Origin: JAXMDC01 sp046349035
Lineage (GTDB): Bacteria > Pseudomonadota > Alphaproteobacteria > Rhizobiales > Kaistiaceae
Direction of reading: 5' to 3'
NCBI GenBank assembly: GCA_046349035.1
Contig: JAXMDC010000002.1
Location: 372,001-436,000, forward strand
Length of the DNA: 64,000 bases
Part shown: piece by piece, positions 8,562 through 17,694 of the stretch
Layout: every line of letters begins with the position of its first letter
How positions within the stretch are numbered: position 1 is the stretch's first letter
The notes under the pieces: model-generated
What the model was told of the DNA's origin: nothing
Database searches by the model: none
What the model saw: only the letters and a program-made list of their open reading frames with translations
Position numbers and translations under genes: made by a program

Positions 8562-9629
8562 CTATCGTTCGGCGCCGAAGTAGCGCAGCATCGCCGATGC
8601 CGTCGCCCCGCCGATGACGCAGGGAAGGCCGAGATACGCTTGGCCCGTCGCCGCCGCGACGACGCAGCCGAGCGAGATTGCCCCTTCGCCGACCTGGCCC
8701 CACCAGGCGACCTTGCGCTTGTAGTCCGGCCCGCGCGCGCGAAGGTCGGCGATCGCCGCCTGTGCTTCGGCGCGGATCGGCTCGATCTCCACGGTCTCCG
8801 CGGCGAAAATCACCTTATCGAGGACGGGCGTCGCCTCCGGCCCCGCCGACGGCCGCAGCCGCTTGATCGCGGTGAGCAGCCGCGCATCGCGCGCCGCGTA
8901 GTTGGCGAGCGTGTATTTGGCGGTGCTGCCGATGGTAAGGCGGGCGACGTCGTTGTGGTCTTCCGACCACGGGAGGAGGCCGAGCAGTCGCTGCAGCGGC
9001 CAGTCGGAACCGGTGGCGAAATAGAACCCCCACAGCGTTTCCATCGCCAACGGACTGGGCTCGAGGCGGATCGCCGGCGGCTCGTCCTTTTTCCAAAACG
9101 TCACCGCGCGTTGGACCTGCTGCATCGCCGTGCGTGTCTCCGGCATGGCGAACTGGCCGAGCGTCGGCAGCTTGCCGGTGAGGTAGGCATCGATCATGAC
9201 GCTACGCGTCGGCAGGCGCGGGGCGTAGTTCTTGAGTAGCGCGCGCCACTGCGGCAGGCCGGAATAGGCGATGGCCCGGACGATCACCCAGTGATCCTCA
9301 GGCGCGATCGGCAGCATCCCGGCAACCAGCTTGTCGGCGCGCCCGGGATTGGCGTTGAGGACGCCGGCGATGAAGCCGACGTAAAGCCCGGCCGCATCCG
9401 GCTCGCGAAAGGCGCCGAACCGGCTCATCGCGATCGCCGCTGCCGGTAGGCGCGCCGGTTCAGGCTTGGCCCGGTAGCCCTTCATCCAGGCAAGGACGCT
9501 GCTGGTTTGCGCGCTGTCGCCCGCTACCGGGTCGGTTTGCGCGCCCGCCGCACTGGTTGCCGCATTGGCTGGGAAAAAAGCGAGAACGCTCCAGGCCAGG
9601 AGCGCCGCCAACACGACGCGAGGCATCAT
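8562..9629 (-). CDS. Exported alpha-helical protein of unknown function
   Basis: A 355-residue protein with an N-terminal signal peptide (LAALLAWSVLAFFPANA) and a long helical body containing APEDHWVIVRAIAYSGLPQW and a C-terminal glycine-rich hydrophobic segment (GEGAISLGCVVAAATGQAYL) that could insert in a membrane. I do not recognise the family. It is intact, unlike the genes immediately to its right, so it marks the left border of the frameshift-rich region. Confidence 0.55.
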   Translation of the reverse strand: MMPRVVLAALLAWSVLAFFPANAATSAAGAQTDPVAGDSAQTSSVLAWMKGYRAKPEPARLPAAAIAMSRFGAFREPDAAGLYVGFIAGVLNANPGRADKLVAGMLPIAPEDHWVIVRAIAYSGLPQWRALLKNYAPRLPTRSVMIDAYLTGKLPTLGQFAMPETRTAMQQVQRAVTFWKKDEPPAIRLEPSPLAMETLWGFYFATGSDWPLQRLLGLLPWSEDHNDVARLTIGSTAKYTLANYAARDARLLTAIKRLRPSAGPEATPVLDKVIFAAETVEIEPIRAEAQAAIADLRARGPDYKRKVAWWGQVGEGAISLGCVVAAATGQAYLGLPCVIGGATASAMLRYFGAER

Positions 9630-9799
9630 TCCGTTCGAATCCGCTCAAGACGTCACCCGCGCGTCCACTTCTTTTGCGCGCTTGCGACGTTTTCGTGGCG
9701 CGGCCTCGCGCACGCCGCTTTCCTCGGTTCGTCGACCTCGCCCGTCCGGCGAAGGCGCCTGAGGATGGCGGGCCTGCAGCGGCGAGCAGCGAAGATACG

Positions 9800-10823
9800 G
9801 GGCCGTCGGCGCCGGCGGCGGAGTTCCTTCCAGCAGGCGGGAAGAAGTCCGTCGATGCCAGGCGCATCGGCGCTGGGCGTAGCAGAGCAGCGCCGTCGCG
9901 GGCACGGGCAATCGACGACGTCCCCAAGCGTAGTCGAGCCCAGCGCGATGACCGGCGACCAGCGACTCGTCTGGTGGTTGAACTTCGATCACCCAGACGA
10001 GGACGCGCCCGGCATCGGCGGTACTGGCGAAGGCGGGATCGCTCCGAAGTGCTCCAGCGGCGCCAGCGCCGCGGCAACAGCCCCAGGCCTGCCTTTTCTG
10101 TTCCCGGTGACGGGCGGTAGTCAGCTTGCCGGAGGAAGCCGACGAGAGAAGAAGGAAGGCTGCGTGCCTCGTCCTTGGCGAGAGGGCGGGCTCCAGCGCA
10201 TAGGCGCCGCCGAGCTCGAGCCGATCAGCGGCGCCGGGGCAGGGAGAGGAGCAGCGCACCGGCAACGAGGCCGGCCACGATAGGCGCCGCTTGCCGCCGC
10301 AGAAGATAAAAAGGATCCCGGCGGCGCCGCCGAACAGCTTGATCGCCGCCCCGGCCGCCGTCGCCAGCGCCGCCAGCACCGGCCGCCGCGCTTCTAGGGC
10401 GACGAAAACGCCGATCATCAGCGCCAGCACAAGACCGTTGCTCTGCGTATTCTGTAGCGCGCCGACGAGTTTGGTGAGCGAGAAGAGAACCACGAACGCC
10501 TTCGCCTGTCCGGAGATCGGCAGGCGGTATACGGCGAGAAGCGGTGGCAGCGCGTTGAGGAGAGTCCACAGCAGCACGCCGAGCCACAGGGGCAGCGCCG
10601 CAAACGGCGCCATGAACAGCGCGAAGGTCGGACTGTATTTGTAGAGATCGACGTGCTCGGCCGGGTAGCGCGCATAGAGGTCGGCGCCGGCCATAAGGTG
10701 CACGAAGGACTGGCGGAAAATAACGTAGTTGTTGACCGTCGACAGCGAGACCTGCTGTGCCGCCACCGCCACCGCGGCGATGAGGACCACGCCAGGCCGA
10801 GCGCCGTGGCCGAGACCGGTCAT
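9800..10823 (-). pseudogene. GT87/DUF2029-like mannosyltransferase, multiply frameshifted
   Basis: From the ATG at 10823 an open frame reads as a membrane glycosyltransferase of the DUF2029/GT87 type: VNNYVIFRQSFVHLMAG, then DLYKYSPTFALFMAPFAALP, then NTQSNGLVLALMIG, and a helical AIKLFGGAAGILFIF. Near 10290 the meaningful frame shifts (it continues as IVAGLVAGALLL in the next phase and stops). Farther on, family-like pieces appear in alternating frames (VLVWVI, FNHQ, STDFFPPA). At least three frameshifts are needed to restore it. The intact family uses polyprenyl-phosphate sugars on the membrane. The 3' end given is approximate. Confidence 0.7.
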
Positions 10824-10954
10824 CGATGACCAGCGGCGAGGACGCAGCGGCGCGGCGGCCTCGTCAGTTATCTCCGCGGCGCGCGCTCCTCCCGCCGTCG
10901 AGTGCCGGTGTCTCGGCTCGGCAAGACCTGACGGCGTCAGCCGAGCGCCTTGGT

Positions 10955-11593
10955 TGACCCTGCGAGGCCTGCGCGGCAGGCCCGTATAGGCGGGTCGCGC
11001 CTCGCCGCGGGCGACGTAGGCGGCAAGGTTGGAAAGTTCGATGGCGAGGATGCCCCGGCCACGCAGGTCCGCGCCGATGCCGAGCACCGCTGGGAGGTCA
11101 TGGCGCTGGTCTTCATCGTCGAGGCTTGTTCGGCGTCGCCGAGCCGGGCGGCGAGCGGCCAGGCGGTCGCGCACGCGGTCGCCGACCAGCGGCAAGCGCT
11201 GCGCTTGCCCGGGAGGAAGCCTCGGCCTCCTGCGGCTGGCGTTGGCGATTTCCGGATCGGCGGCTCGTCGATAGCCAGGGCAGCGAACATCCAGCATTCG
11301 CCCGCGCATCTTCTGCGCTCATCCATGACGCCGTAACGCTCGGCGATGTGGAAGACGATCGCGCCGGACTCGAAGAGCACCAGATCGCCCTCCTCGTAAG
11401 TCGGAATCTGGCCGAACGGATTGCGGGCGCGATGCGCGGGCTCTTTCAACGCGCCGAACGGGACGAGGCGGACCGCGTAGGGCTGGCCGACCTCCTCCAG
11501 CGCCCAGCGGATGCGCGTATCGCGCGCCAGTCCCTTGCCGCCATCCGGCGAGCGTTCGAAGGCGGTGATGGTGATCGTCATCGTGACGCTCAT
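10955..11593 (-). pseudogene. Glutathione S-transferase, frameshifted
   Basis: The first third, from the ATG at 11593 or 11581, is a normal thioredoxin-fold GST domain: RIRWALEEVGQPYAVRLVPF, then NPFGQIPTYEEGDLVLFESG with the cis-Pro and the ES glutathione-binding pair. After about 11340 the helical C-terminal domain is readable only in alternating frames (WMFAAL, ERLPLVGDRVRDRL, then AIELSNLAAYVARGEARPAY). Two or more indels are needed. It is adjacent to the frameshifted mannosyltransferase and probably the same cause applies to both. Confidence 0.7.
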
Positions 11594-12139
11594 CTGGCGA
11601 AGATGCCGGCTGCAGGCAAGGCGGATGTGACCCGCTTGCACGCGATCGGCGCTCGGTTCTCGTCATCATGGAGCCCGAAGCGAGCTCGGCGGCGGCGCGA
11701 CCGATCCTCTCTCGGTAGCGCTGCGCAACGCATTTCGGCAGGTCGATCAGCGGCAGATTACACGAGGCGGCTCGACAGCGAACCAATCCGCGTCCCAGCT
11801 TGGCGTACGAGATGCCTCCACCACCCCGCAGAACGCATTCGTCCGGAACCCGGAACCCCGTGCGGTTCGAATAGCTTCGGCAGCCGAACCGGAAGAGATG
11901 GAAGCCCGGCCGAGCGCGTTCAATGACGGTTTCTGGAACGGGACCCGCCACTTCATTCCGCAGGTACATATTGCGGGTACACCGCTCCTTTCGGTAATTT
12001 CGTGGTCAGATTTCCCGGCCCGCAGCCCTGTCCGCCGTGGCAGCGTGCTGGGAGGCGGTTGATCCCGGCATGCGAAATGCGGGCGAAGACGGGATTAGGA
12101 TGGCCAAAAGTGCTGCTTACGCCTGAGGAGTCGAGGATG
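11594..12139. other. Gap with a scrap of the LGG-DPL repeat protein
   Basis: No intact gene lies here. On the + strand, 11685-11755 translates to ELGGGATDPLSVALRNAFRQ, which is one unit of the repeat found in the proteins at 13311 and 47585. It has no start and no coherent continuation, so it is a relic of another cassette copy. The rest shows no convincing reading frame, RNA gene or repeat. Confidence 0.5.
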
Positions 12140-12514
12140 ACAACTTCGTAACGCTGAGCGATCGCGCGCTCGAACAGATCAGGGCCTATCGCGCGGAGAT
12201 ACGCGCCGCGCAGCCAGCCCGCGACCTGCTGTTCGGCATTATGTGGTGGAGGGCGGGTGGGTGTGGATTCCGGCGGTCAACCGGCATTCCCGGCAAGCGG
12301 GAGGATCGAGGAGTGGTTGAAGCAAGTCCCCCCGGCCCAGATTCTCCAACCGTCTTTCAGTCTCGTTGGAGCGAACCGCGATCCCAATGACCCCTCCCAG
12401 TTGATCGTAACTGTCGGCGGCGACGAATTCTGTGTCGGGCTTCCCGTCGAGTTCGCTCAGCGAACAGCGGTCCACATCGACTTCGCTGACGGCGAGTTCC
12501 TAATCGCCGACTGA
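12140..12514 (+). pseudogene. Small unknown gene, frameshifted near its middle
   Basis: The 5' part reads LSDRALEQIRAYRAEIRAAQ in one phase and the 3' part reads as an 85-codon frame (from the GTG at 12257) containing PAFPASGRIEEWLKQVPPAQ and ending AVHIDFADGEFLIAD. Two single-base changes between 12240 and 12285 would join them through GGWVWIPAV, which appears in the third phase. I do not recognise the family. It lies between phage-like cassette remnants and may be an immunity-type small protein; that is only a guess from context. The 3' frame could still be expressed alone. Confidence 0.45.
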
Positions 12515-12536
12515 TTCGAGGCTACGGGAGGGCCAA

Positions 12537-12906
12537 GTGGCGCCGCGGGTCGAACTGACCGATCTCGCTGTCGCCGAGCTGGACCGCTCGATCATCTACA
12601 TGATCCGGCGCGAGGCCGAGCGCGCCGGTATGATCGCCGGCCTGACCTGGCAGACGCGCAAATACAGTTGGACCGAAGAAGCGTTCCTCGAAGTGAAGAA
12701 GCTTTGGCAGGAGAAAGAGTTCGCCTCGTTTGAAGAGGCAATGGATGCTGCCGGCAAGTTCGGCACGCTGAGCCGAGCCGAACCGAGCGAATTGGGTAAC
12801 GCAGGTCGCCGGGATGGAGTGCTACGTGGCGTTGCCTGAGGATTTGAAGGCGCAGCCGGAGGTCAAGATCGACTACGACGGCAAGACCTTCTTCGTTGCA
12901 CGTTAG
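12537..12906 (+). pseudogene. Small unknown gene with a 3' frameshift
   Basis: From the GTG at 12537 the frame runs LTDLAVAELDRSIIYMIRRE and on through TEEAFLEVKKLWQEKEFASF. Near 12790 the protein-like reading moves to another phase (NWVTQVAGMECYVALPEDLK and then KIDYDGKTFFVAR) and ends at a TAG at 12904-12906. A single indel explains this. The gene starts 23 bp after the preceding one. Family unknown. A 9-bp perfect inverted repeat (12905-12913 with 12944-12952) begins at its stop codon and could act as a terminator stem. Confidence 0.5.
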
Positions 12907-13127
12907 TTGGAGCGCGCGACACTGTCCGCAGTACCGACTGCCGGCTCCAACTAGGTCTCCGCATCGCCAAAGCGCCGCTCCGTATCGGTCAAAATCCGTT
13001 CGCCCCTAGCACGCCGGCGGGCCAAGCCCGCATCGCCACAGCCTCACACCCCGCGACGCCAAGTTCGGGGCCGGCCATAGAGGCCGGAGCCCTATCAAGG
13101 GACGCAGCTCAAGTGCGGCGGCAGTTC

Positions 13128-13310
13128 GTGAGTCAGAACTCCCCTATCGAGCCCCGATCCACACGACAGCTGAGCTTCCGGCTGACCGCGACCCCCGCGA
13201 CCAGCTCGATCGCCGCCCCGCGCCAGGATGCGCGCCTTCGCCAATCCCGCATCTACGGTCACTGGCCGACTGTTTCTCTCACCATCGACGCTGAAAAGGA
13301 GACCATCATA
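13128..13310 (+). repeat. Cassette leader repeat, copy 1
   Basis: The sequence starting GTCAGAACTCCCCTATCGAG (from about 13132) matches, with substitutions, the stretch starting GTCAGAATTCCCCGAATTGA at about 14501. Both then run through a GCTTCCGG/GCTTTCCG block and end in a purine-rich site (AAAAGGAGA before 13311, GAAGGAG before 14742). The shared 5' leader suggests that the two downstream genes came from duplicated cassettes or share regulation. Confidence 0.5.
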
Positions 13311-13817
13311 ATGCCAACAAACCCCGCTTACCCCTGGCAACAGCCAGACGAGACACGCGAGCCGGACGAGTTCGACCGCCTCGGCGGTTCGTCCAACACT
13401 CCCTCGATGTCGCCCTCCGCAACGCCTTCCGAAAGGTCTTCGGGCGCCAGGACGCCGAGGCCGCGGCCGCGCGCCGGGCGAGCGGCCGGGATGAATATGA
13501 CGAGCTCGGCGGCGGCGCGACCGATCCCCTGTCGGTCGCCATGCGCGGTGCTTTCCGGCGGGCCTTCGCTCAAGACCCAGGAAGGCGGTCGCGCGGTGGC
13601 GAACGCCGCAAGGCTCGGTCGATCCGATTTCCCAGGCCCGCGCGGATCGCCCGCCTGTGCCTGCATTCGCCACCGACTGCGACGCCTCGCGATATCGCTC
13701 CGACACCCGCTGTGCGGCGGCTTACACCCGCAGCTAATACGACCCTGTCGAGCTCAGGCCAGCGAGCGCTATGCGGCATGCTTGGCTGGCAGGCCGATAC
13801 CGCCGATGCCGTTCTGA
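13311..13817 (+). pseudogene. LGG-DPL repeat protein with RYAACLAGRPIPP tail, frameshifted
   Basis: It starts ATG at 13311 after AAAAGGAGA and reads MPTNPAYPWQQPDE, then EFDRLGGSS. Near 13395 the reading shifts: the next phase gives LRNAFRKVFGRQDAEAAAAR and then YDELGGGATDPLSVAMRGAF, two units of the repeat. The far end returns to the first phase as ASERYAACLAGRPIPPMPF and a stop. The two-repeat N-terminus plus short Cys-containing tail resembles predicted secreted toxins with conserved N-termini and variable ends (inference). At least two indels separate it from an intact gene. A DUF6968-like gene follows. Confidence 0.55.
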
Positions 13818-13877
13818 GGAGCGCTTCGGGCGAGTTGGAAGGTCGGTGACGGCTACAGCAGCGGAGCGGCGAGCGAA

Positions 13878-14416
13878 ATGTCCGCGGGATTGCCCTTGCC
13901 AACCCGTCGGGAGCAGATCGGTGGTGATTGCGACACCCTGATCCTGAGCCTCGACACCGGCAACAAGGAAATTGCGTTCCGTGCGCCTGCGCATGCGCCG
14001 AACGCAGAAGGGAGGGCGTGGACCTGCGTGTTTGAGATCGGCTGGCCCGAGGTCAGACGCGCATCTCTGCCCATGGCGAGGATGCGTTCCAGGCCCTGAT
14101 CGTTGCGCTACAGATGATCGCGGTCAACCTCTACACCTGGCGATACTACAAGGCCGGCCGGCTTCAGCGAAGCCGGCAAGAGCCAGCTACGGCACCGATT
14201 GCCGCGAACTGCCGCGACTTGCTGGTCGGTGACGCCAAGTATTTCCTGAGCGCTATGGCGAGGATACCCGTCAGGCGCTGGATTCCGCGCTGCAATCCAT
14301 CGCTTGAAACAGCCTCTACGCCAGCGACCATCATCGAGCTGACCGCATCTCAAAAGCGCCGGCTGGACGGGCAACTACGGCTTTCCGATCGCCGCCAGCC
14401 ATCACTGGCGATGTAA
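13878..14416 (+). pseudogene. DUF6968-like protein, frameshifted
   Basis: Pieces in successive phases fit DUF6968, a small family of unknown function. The first reads EGRAWTCVFEIGWPE, the next HGEDAFQALIVALQMIAVNLYTW. Later come YGEDTRQALDSALQSIA, and near the end NYGFPIAASHHW. This may be two tandem domains, because the EDxxQAL block occurs twice, or a duplicated gene. Several indels break it. It lies directly after the repeat protein; a 5' DUF6968 fragment lies after the copy at 40950, so the pairing recurs. Confidence 0.45.
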
Positions 14417-14496
14417 CCCATCGGCCCGCGCCAAGTTCGTTTAAGGCGGGCAGGAGGCCAGACCAGGCCTATCGCGGGAGGCGGCAACAGCTGCAG

Positions 14497-14741
14497 TCGT
14501 TGGTCAGAATTCCCCGAATTGAGCCGCTGCACGCACCAACTGGGCTTTCCGCCAGACTGCGACCATGAGACCGGCTGCACCACGCTGCGCGCGAGCGGTG
14601 GATACCGTCGCCGCTTCGTGTCTCCTCCGTAACGGACAATTCCGGTTCGCAACAAAAGGCCTGCAACGGCCGCGGTCGCTCGAGCGGAAGCTCCGACCGA
14701 GCGCGTTTCCAGCGGAACGATCGAAACTGAAGGAGTAGCAA
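14497..14741 (+). repeat. Cassette leader repeat, copy 2
   Basis: This is the second copy of the leader described at 13128. It includes the GTCAGAATTCCCC start at about 14501, the GACTGCGACC block and the GAAGGAG ribosome site just before the ATG at 14742. It is less compact than copy 1. Confidence 0.5.
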
Positions 14742-15195
14742 ATGCCAAATCCCAAAGACATGACAACAGACGAAATGGCATCAGCTTCATCCTCAATGCG
14801 AGGGTTCAGCGCCGTACTGGGACAACAACCACTATTCCATCGGTTACGGAACACAGGCCACGCCGAGCCAAGTGGTCCGAGGGACTCTGCTGAGCCCGGC
14901 AGATGCCCGCCGCGCGGCAGAAGACTACATCCGCCAAGAAGCAGGAGCAGGATGTAAAGCAACACGTCAAGGTCGATTTGACGCAAACCATTCAGTAACG
15001 CTTTGGTGTCGCTGGCGTACAATGGGCGGCTCCAACTTTGGCGGGTGCCGGTCGTGAAGGCCGTGAACGCCGGCAGGCTGGACGCTGCCGTACTATCCAC
15101 GGGCTGACCGGCTTCAACCACGACCGGCGTTTGAAGGCGAAGCGGACCTGTTCGCCGGCAATGCGACCGGAGCCCGGGCTCGCCAGCTGGAAGGC
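14742..15195 (+). pseudogene. GH24-type phage lysozyme, multiply frameshifted
   Basis: Fragments of a GH24 endolysin occur in order but in different phases. They are a CEG/GFSAV start with the catalytic Glu, YWDNNHYSIGYGTQATPSQ, LSPADARRAAEDYIRQE, VKVDLTQ, an AYNG-like block, VKAVNAGRLDAAVLSTG and EADLFAGNATGARARQLEGL. Intact members hydrolyse peptidoglycan for lysis or as virion enzymes. It carries at least four indels in 400 bp and cannot make a full protein. The Pro-rich frame that follows may once have been its C-terminal part. Confidence 0.6.
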
Positions 15196-15467
15196 CTGGT
15201 CTTTCCGCGCAGTGCCCTTCGAACTCGCCGTCCGCGCGCCGGTATCGCTTGGATATCGAGGGTGCGGGGTATTCGCCAGTTCCAGGTCGATCAAGGCCTA
15301 CGAAGCCCGACCAGGATCTGCTGAGAGGCCGCGTAGGCCGGGACGCAGTCGACGCGCTCCGTCGAGTCCAAGGTATTGCGCGCGACTGAGCATCCCGGTC
15401 AACAAAATCCTCCGTTGTCGACAGTCGTCTTCCTGCGGATGACCCCCAATCGGATCCACCGGAACGG

Positions 15468-16298
15468 TTGCAGCCGCAGGGTAGCGGAGTCCAACCTTCG
15501 ATCTGGAGATTCCATCGAGACCCAACCGGAATCGTGAACCAGCTCGACCCCGGAACCACCCACACCGACGGGCGTCGGAATCAATGGGTGCCAATTGGCG
15601 CCGTTCCGAATCCGCATCGGGGTGTCGTTCCTCCGCCGGACTCGCTTGCCCCGCCGACGATACTGAAAGTCCATCCTGCGTCTGCCCAACCTCAACAACA
15701 GACACTCGCCGACCCCGCGGCGAATTCGTCCTTCGATACTGCTTGCCTCAATGCCGAGGCGCCAAATTCGATCGGAGCATGGCCCGGAACATTCGTGCAA
15801 ACCGGCGACACTGTGATCCAGCCAGTCTCGCAGCGCACTCTATTCCGACCTGGCGGGCCCGATGGCTCCGACGTCCCATCATTCGGTCCGGTTTTCCAAC
15901 GCCGCGACCTCACCGATTGGACCACGGCCTTTGCCGGCAGTCGGCGCGTGCCGGTTCGGCCGGGTCCGCCGATCGATATCGATGCTGAGCTCGGCGGCAC
16001 ACCGCTGCCGCCGCCGCCCGCGCCAATCGCGACCACCCCGCCAACCCCGCCAACCCTGACCACCGGAGACCGCATGGACCAGCAAGCCCGCCCACCGAAG
16101 ATGAACCTCCGCGACTCGATCATGTACGCGCTCGACAAGGCGAAGTACCGCCTCGACGATCCCTGGCAGCCGCCGCCCGAGCCCGTCGAGCCCAACCGCG
16201 CGCTTCCCCCCAACGGAGACCGGCCTTACCCCGGCAAGGGGCTCGACCCGATCCTTTGGGCCGCCATCGACCGCTACTGGCCGCCCGACCGCCCGTGA
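15468..16298 (+). CDS. Proline-rich phage-associated protein, probably a 3' remnant
   Basis: The 276-codon frame opens at a TTG without a good ribosome site, so the N-terminus is doubtful. It is rich in Pro, Gly and Asp (TPLPPPPAPIATTPPTPP) and has a folded-looking end with MNLRDSIMYALDKAKYRLDD and GLDPILWAAIDRYWPPDRP. I do not recognise it. Its layout (an enzyme-like N-terminal region upstream, then a long Pro-rich tail, then phage head genes) parallels the intact 44604-45968 gene. It may therefore be the tail of the broken lysozyme gene. The stretch 15196-15467 has no coherent frame. Confidence 0.4.
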   Translation: MQPQGSGVQPSIWRFHRDPTGIVNQLDPGTTHTDGRRNQWVPIGAVPNPHRGVVPPPDSLAPPTILKVHPASAQPQQQTLADPAANSSFDTACLNAEAPNSIGAWPGTFVQTGDTVIQPVSQRTLFRPGGPDGSDVPSFGPVFQRRDLTDWTTAFAGSRRVPVRPGPPIDIDAELGGTPLPPPPAPIATTPPTPPTLTTGDRMDQQARPPKMNLRDSIMYALDKAKYRLDDPWQPPPEPVEPNRALPPNGDRPYPGKGLDPILWAAIDRYWPPDRP

Positions 16299-16339
16299 AG
16301 ATTGCCTCCCAGAACCGCCACGCCAAGGAGTCCGCACCG

Positions 16340-16651
16340 ATGTCCCGCTACAGCGAGAACTACGCCTTGATCGATTGGGGGGAGGGGCCGCCTGGCAGCT
16401 CCCGCAAGACCGAGAGAGGACAAAAGCCAGCCGCGAAAGCGGCTTTTTTCATGCCCGACATTGCCCCCTTCGTCTCGCCGATCGACTGCAGCGAAATCAC
16501 CTCGCGCTCCAAGCTCCGCGAGCATGAGCGCCGCTACGGCGTGCGCCAGTGCGGCGAACTGAAGAGGCTCGAGGACTGGGACCAGCGCGTCTACCGGCCC
16601 TACGAGCCGATCCTCCCCAAACTCATGGACAAATACGGACCCAGACGATGA
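16340..16651 (+). CDS. Small phage protein upstream of the scaffold gene
   Basis: It starts ATG at 16340 after AAGGAGT and encodes 103 residues. The C-terminal half (KLREHERRYGVRQCGELKRL, then PYEPILPKLMDKYGPRR) is charged and helical, like small conserved proteins found near phage head genes. Its stop overlaps the next start (ATGA). Unusually, a perfect intrinsic terminator lies inside the reading frame at 16429-16449. A shorter protein starting at the ATG at 16450 would lack a ribosome site. Function unknown. Confidence 0.6.
   Translation: MSRYSENYALIDWGEGPPGSSRKTERGQKPAAKAAFFMPDIAPFVSPIDCSEITSRSKLREHERRYGVRQCGELKRLEDWDQRVYRPYEPILPKLMDKYGPRR
16429..16449 (+). terminator. Intrinsic terminator inside a phage reading frame
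   Basis: AGCCGC (16429-16434), a GAAA loop and GCGGCT (16439-16444) form a stable hairpin followed by six T residues (16444-16449). It lies within the 16340-16651 gene, ahead of the scaffold and capsid genes. It could limit capsid expression unless translation or antitermination overrides it. Confidence 0.7.
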
Positions 16652-17616
16652 CCGAACCCCGCAAGACCACCGACCCCAAAGTCGAACAGGACAAGGCGGC
16701 CGACGCCGCCCTCAATGCCGCGCTCGACGCCGCCCTCGCCAAGGCCGGATTCCCCGACGAGGCGAGCGTCGCCGCCGGCGGCATCCCCGTCGCGCCGGCG
16801 GAGCCCGAAACACCGCGCGCCGCCTCGCGCGCGCGACTCAAGGACAGCCTGCGCCATCGCGACCGCCCGGCCTCCGCGCCGGCCCCGCCCGCCGACGACG
16901 GCGACGGCGACCGCCGCTTCGCCAAGGCCGTCCGCGCCCTCCTCAAGGACCACCATCGCGAGCAACTCGCCCGCTGCGGCATGGACGAGGTCGCCGGCAT
17001 CGCCGCGCTGCTGATGGTCCACGATCTCGCCAGCCGCGACTTCCCGAGCTATGTCCGCTGGGCGATCCGAGAGGCCGGTCACGATCCGAAGGCGATCTTC
17101 CGCGAATTGAACGCCGCCGACCCCGGCCGCTCGCGCCCGCCCGACGGGCCCGGCAACGCCGAGGTCCTCGGCGCGCTCGCCGCGCTCCATCGCGAGATCG
17201 GCGCCCTCCGTCAGGCGCAGGAGGAGGCGACCCGGCAGCATCTTGCCGTCGCCCTCGACCGCATGCGCTCCGCCCTTGCCGAGGACGGCACGCCGGCTTT
17301 CCCGCATCTTGAGCGGGTTAAGCCGGTGCTCCTCGACCAGATGCAGATGCCGACCATTGCCGGCGTCAGCGACCCCGAAGAGCGGCTCCGCCGCGCCTAC
17401 GACGCCGCCGTCTACGCGGACCCTGCGCTTCGCCGTGAGGCGATTGCCGCGGAGGTTGCGCGCCGCCAGGCCGAGACCGATCGCCAAGCCGATATCGGCA
17501 AGGCGCGTCGCGCCCGGCCGCTGGTCGCCGCCCCTCCGCCTGGCAACCCGCCGATCAGGAAAGCCAAGACCCTCGACGAGGCGGTGAGCGAAGCGATGCG
17601 TCGTCTCGGCGTTTAG
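16648..17616 (+). CDS. Probable phage scaffolding/head morphogenesis protein
   Basis: A 322-residue, highly charged, largely helical protein with an acidic Ala-rich N-terminus (DAALNAALDAALAKAGFPDE), a Pro/Ala linker and a coiled-coil-like centre (REIGALRQAQEEATRQHLAV). The position directly before the major capsid gene, the composition and the helical C-terminus (LDEAVSEAMRRLGV) all fit a scaffold protein, which guides procapsid assembly and then leaves. No diagnostic motif is present, so the role rests on context. It is translationally coupled to the preceding gene by an ATGA overlap. Confidence 0.55.
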   Translation: MTEPRKTTDPKVEQDKAADAALNAALDAALAKAGFPDEASVAAGGIPVAPAEPETPRAASRARLKDSLRHRDRPASAPAPPADDGDGDRRFAKAVRALLKDHHREQLARCGMDEVAGIAALLMVHDLASRDFPSYVRWAIREAGHDPKAIFRELNAADPGRSRPPDGPGNAEVLGALAALHREIGALRQAQEEATRQHLAVALDRMRSALAEDGTPAFPHLERVKPVLLDQMQMPTIAGVSDPEERLRRAYDAAVYADPALRREAIAAEVARRQAETDRQADIGKARRARPLVAAPPPGNPPIRKAKTLDEAVSEAMRRLGV

Positions 17617-17694
17617 CGCCGAGCCGCTCTTCGCCCCGCGCCGGCGCCTGCGCGGCGCCGGATCATCCTCCCCCGATCATGAAAGGAACGGGAC

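Noticed and set aside
9645..11309. A 554-codon minus-strand frame as one gene
   Set aside because: Only its centre reads as a mannosyltransferase; both ends are other genes read out of phase (glutathione S-transferase upstream, Arg/Pro-rich noise downstream). It is a chance join created by frameshifts.
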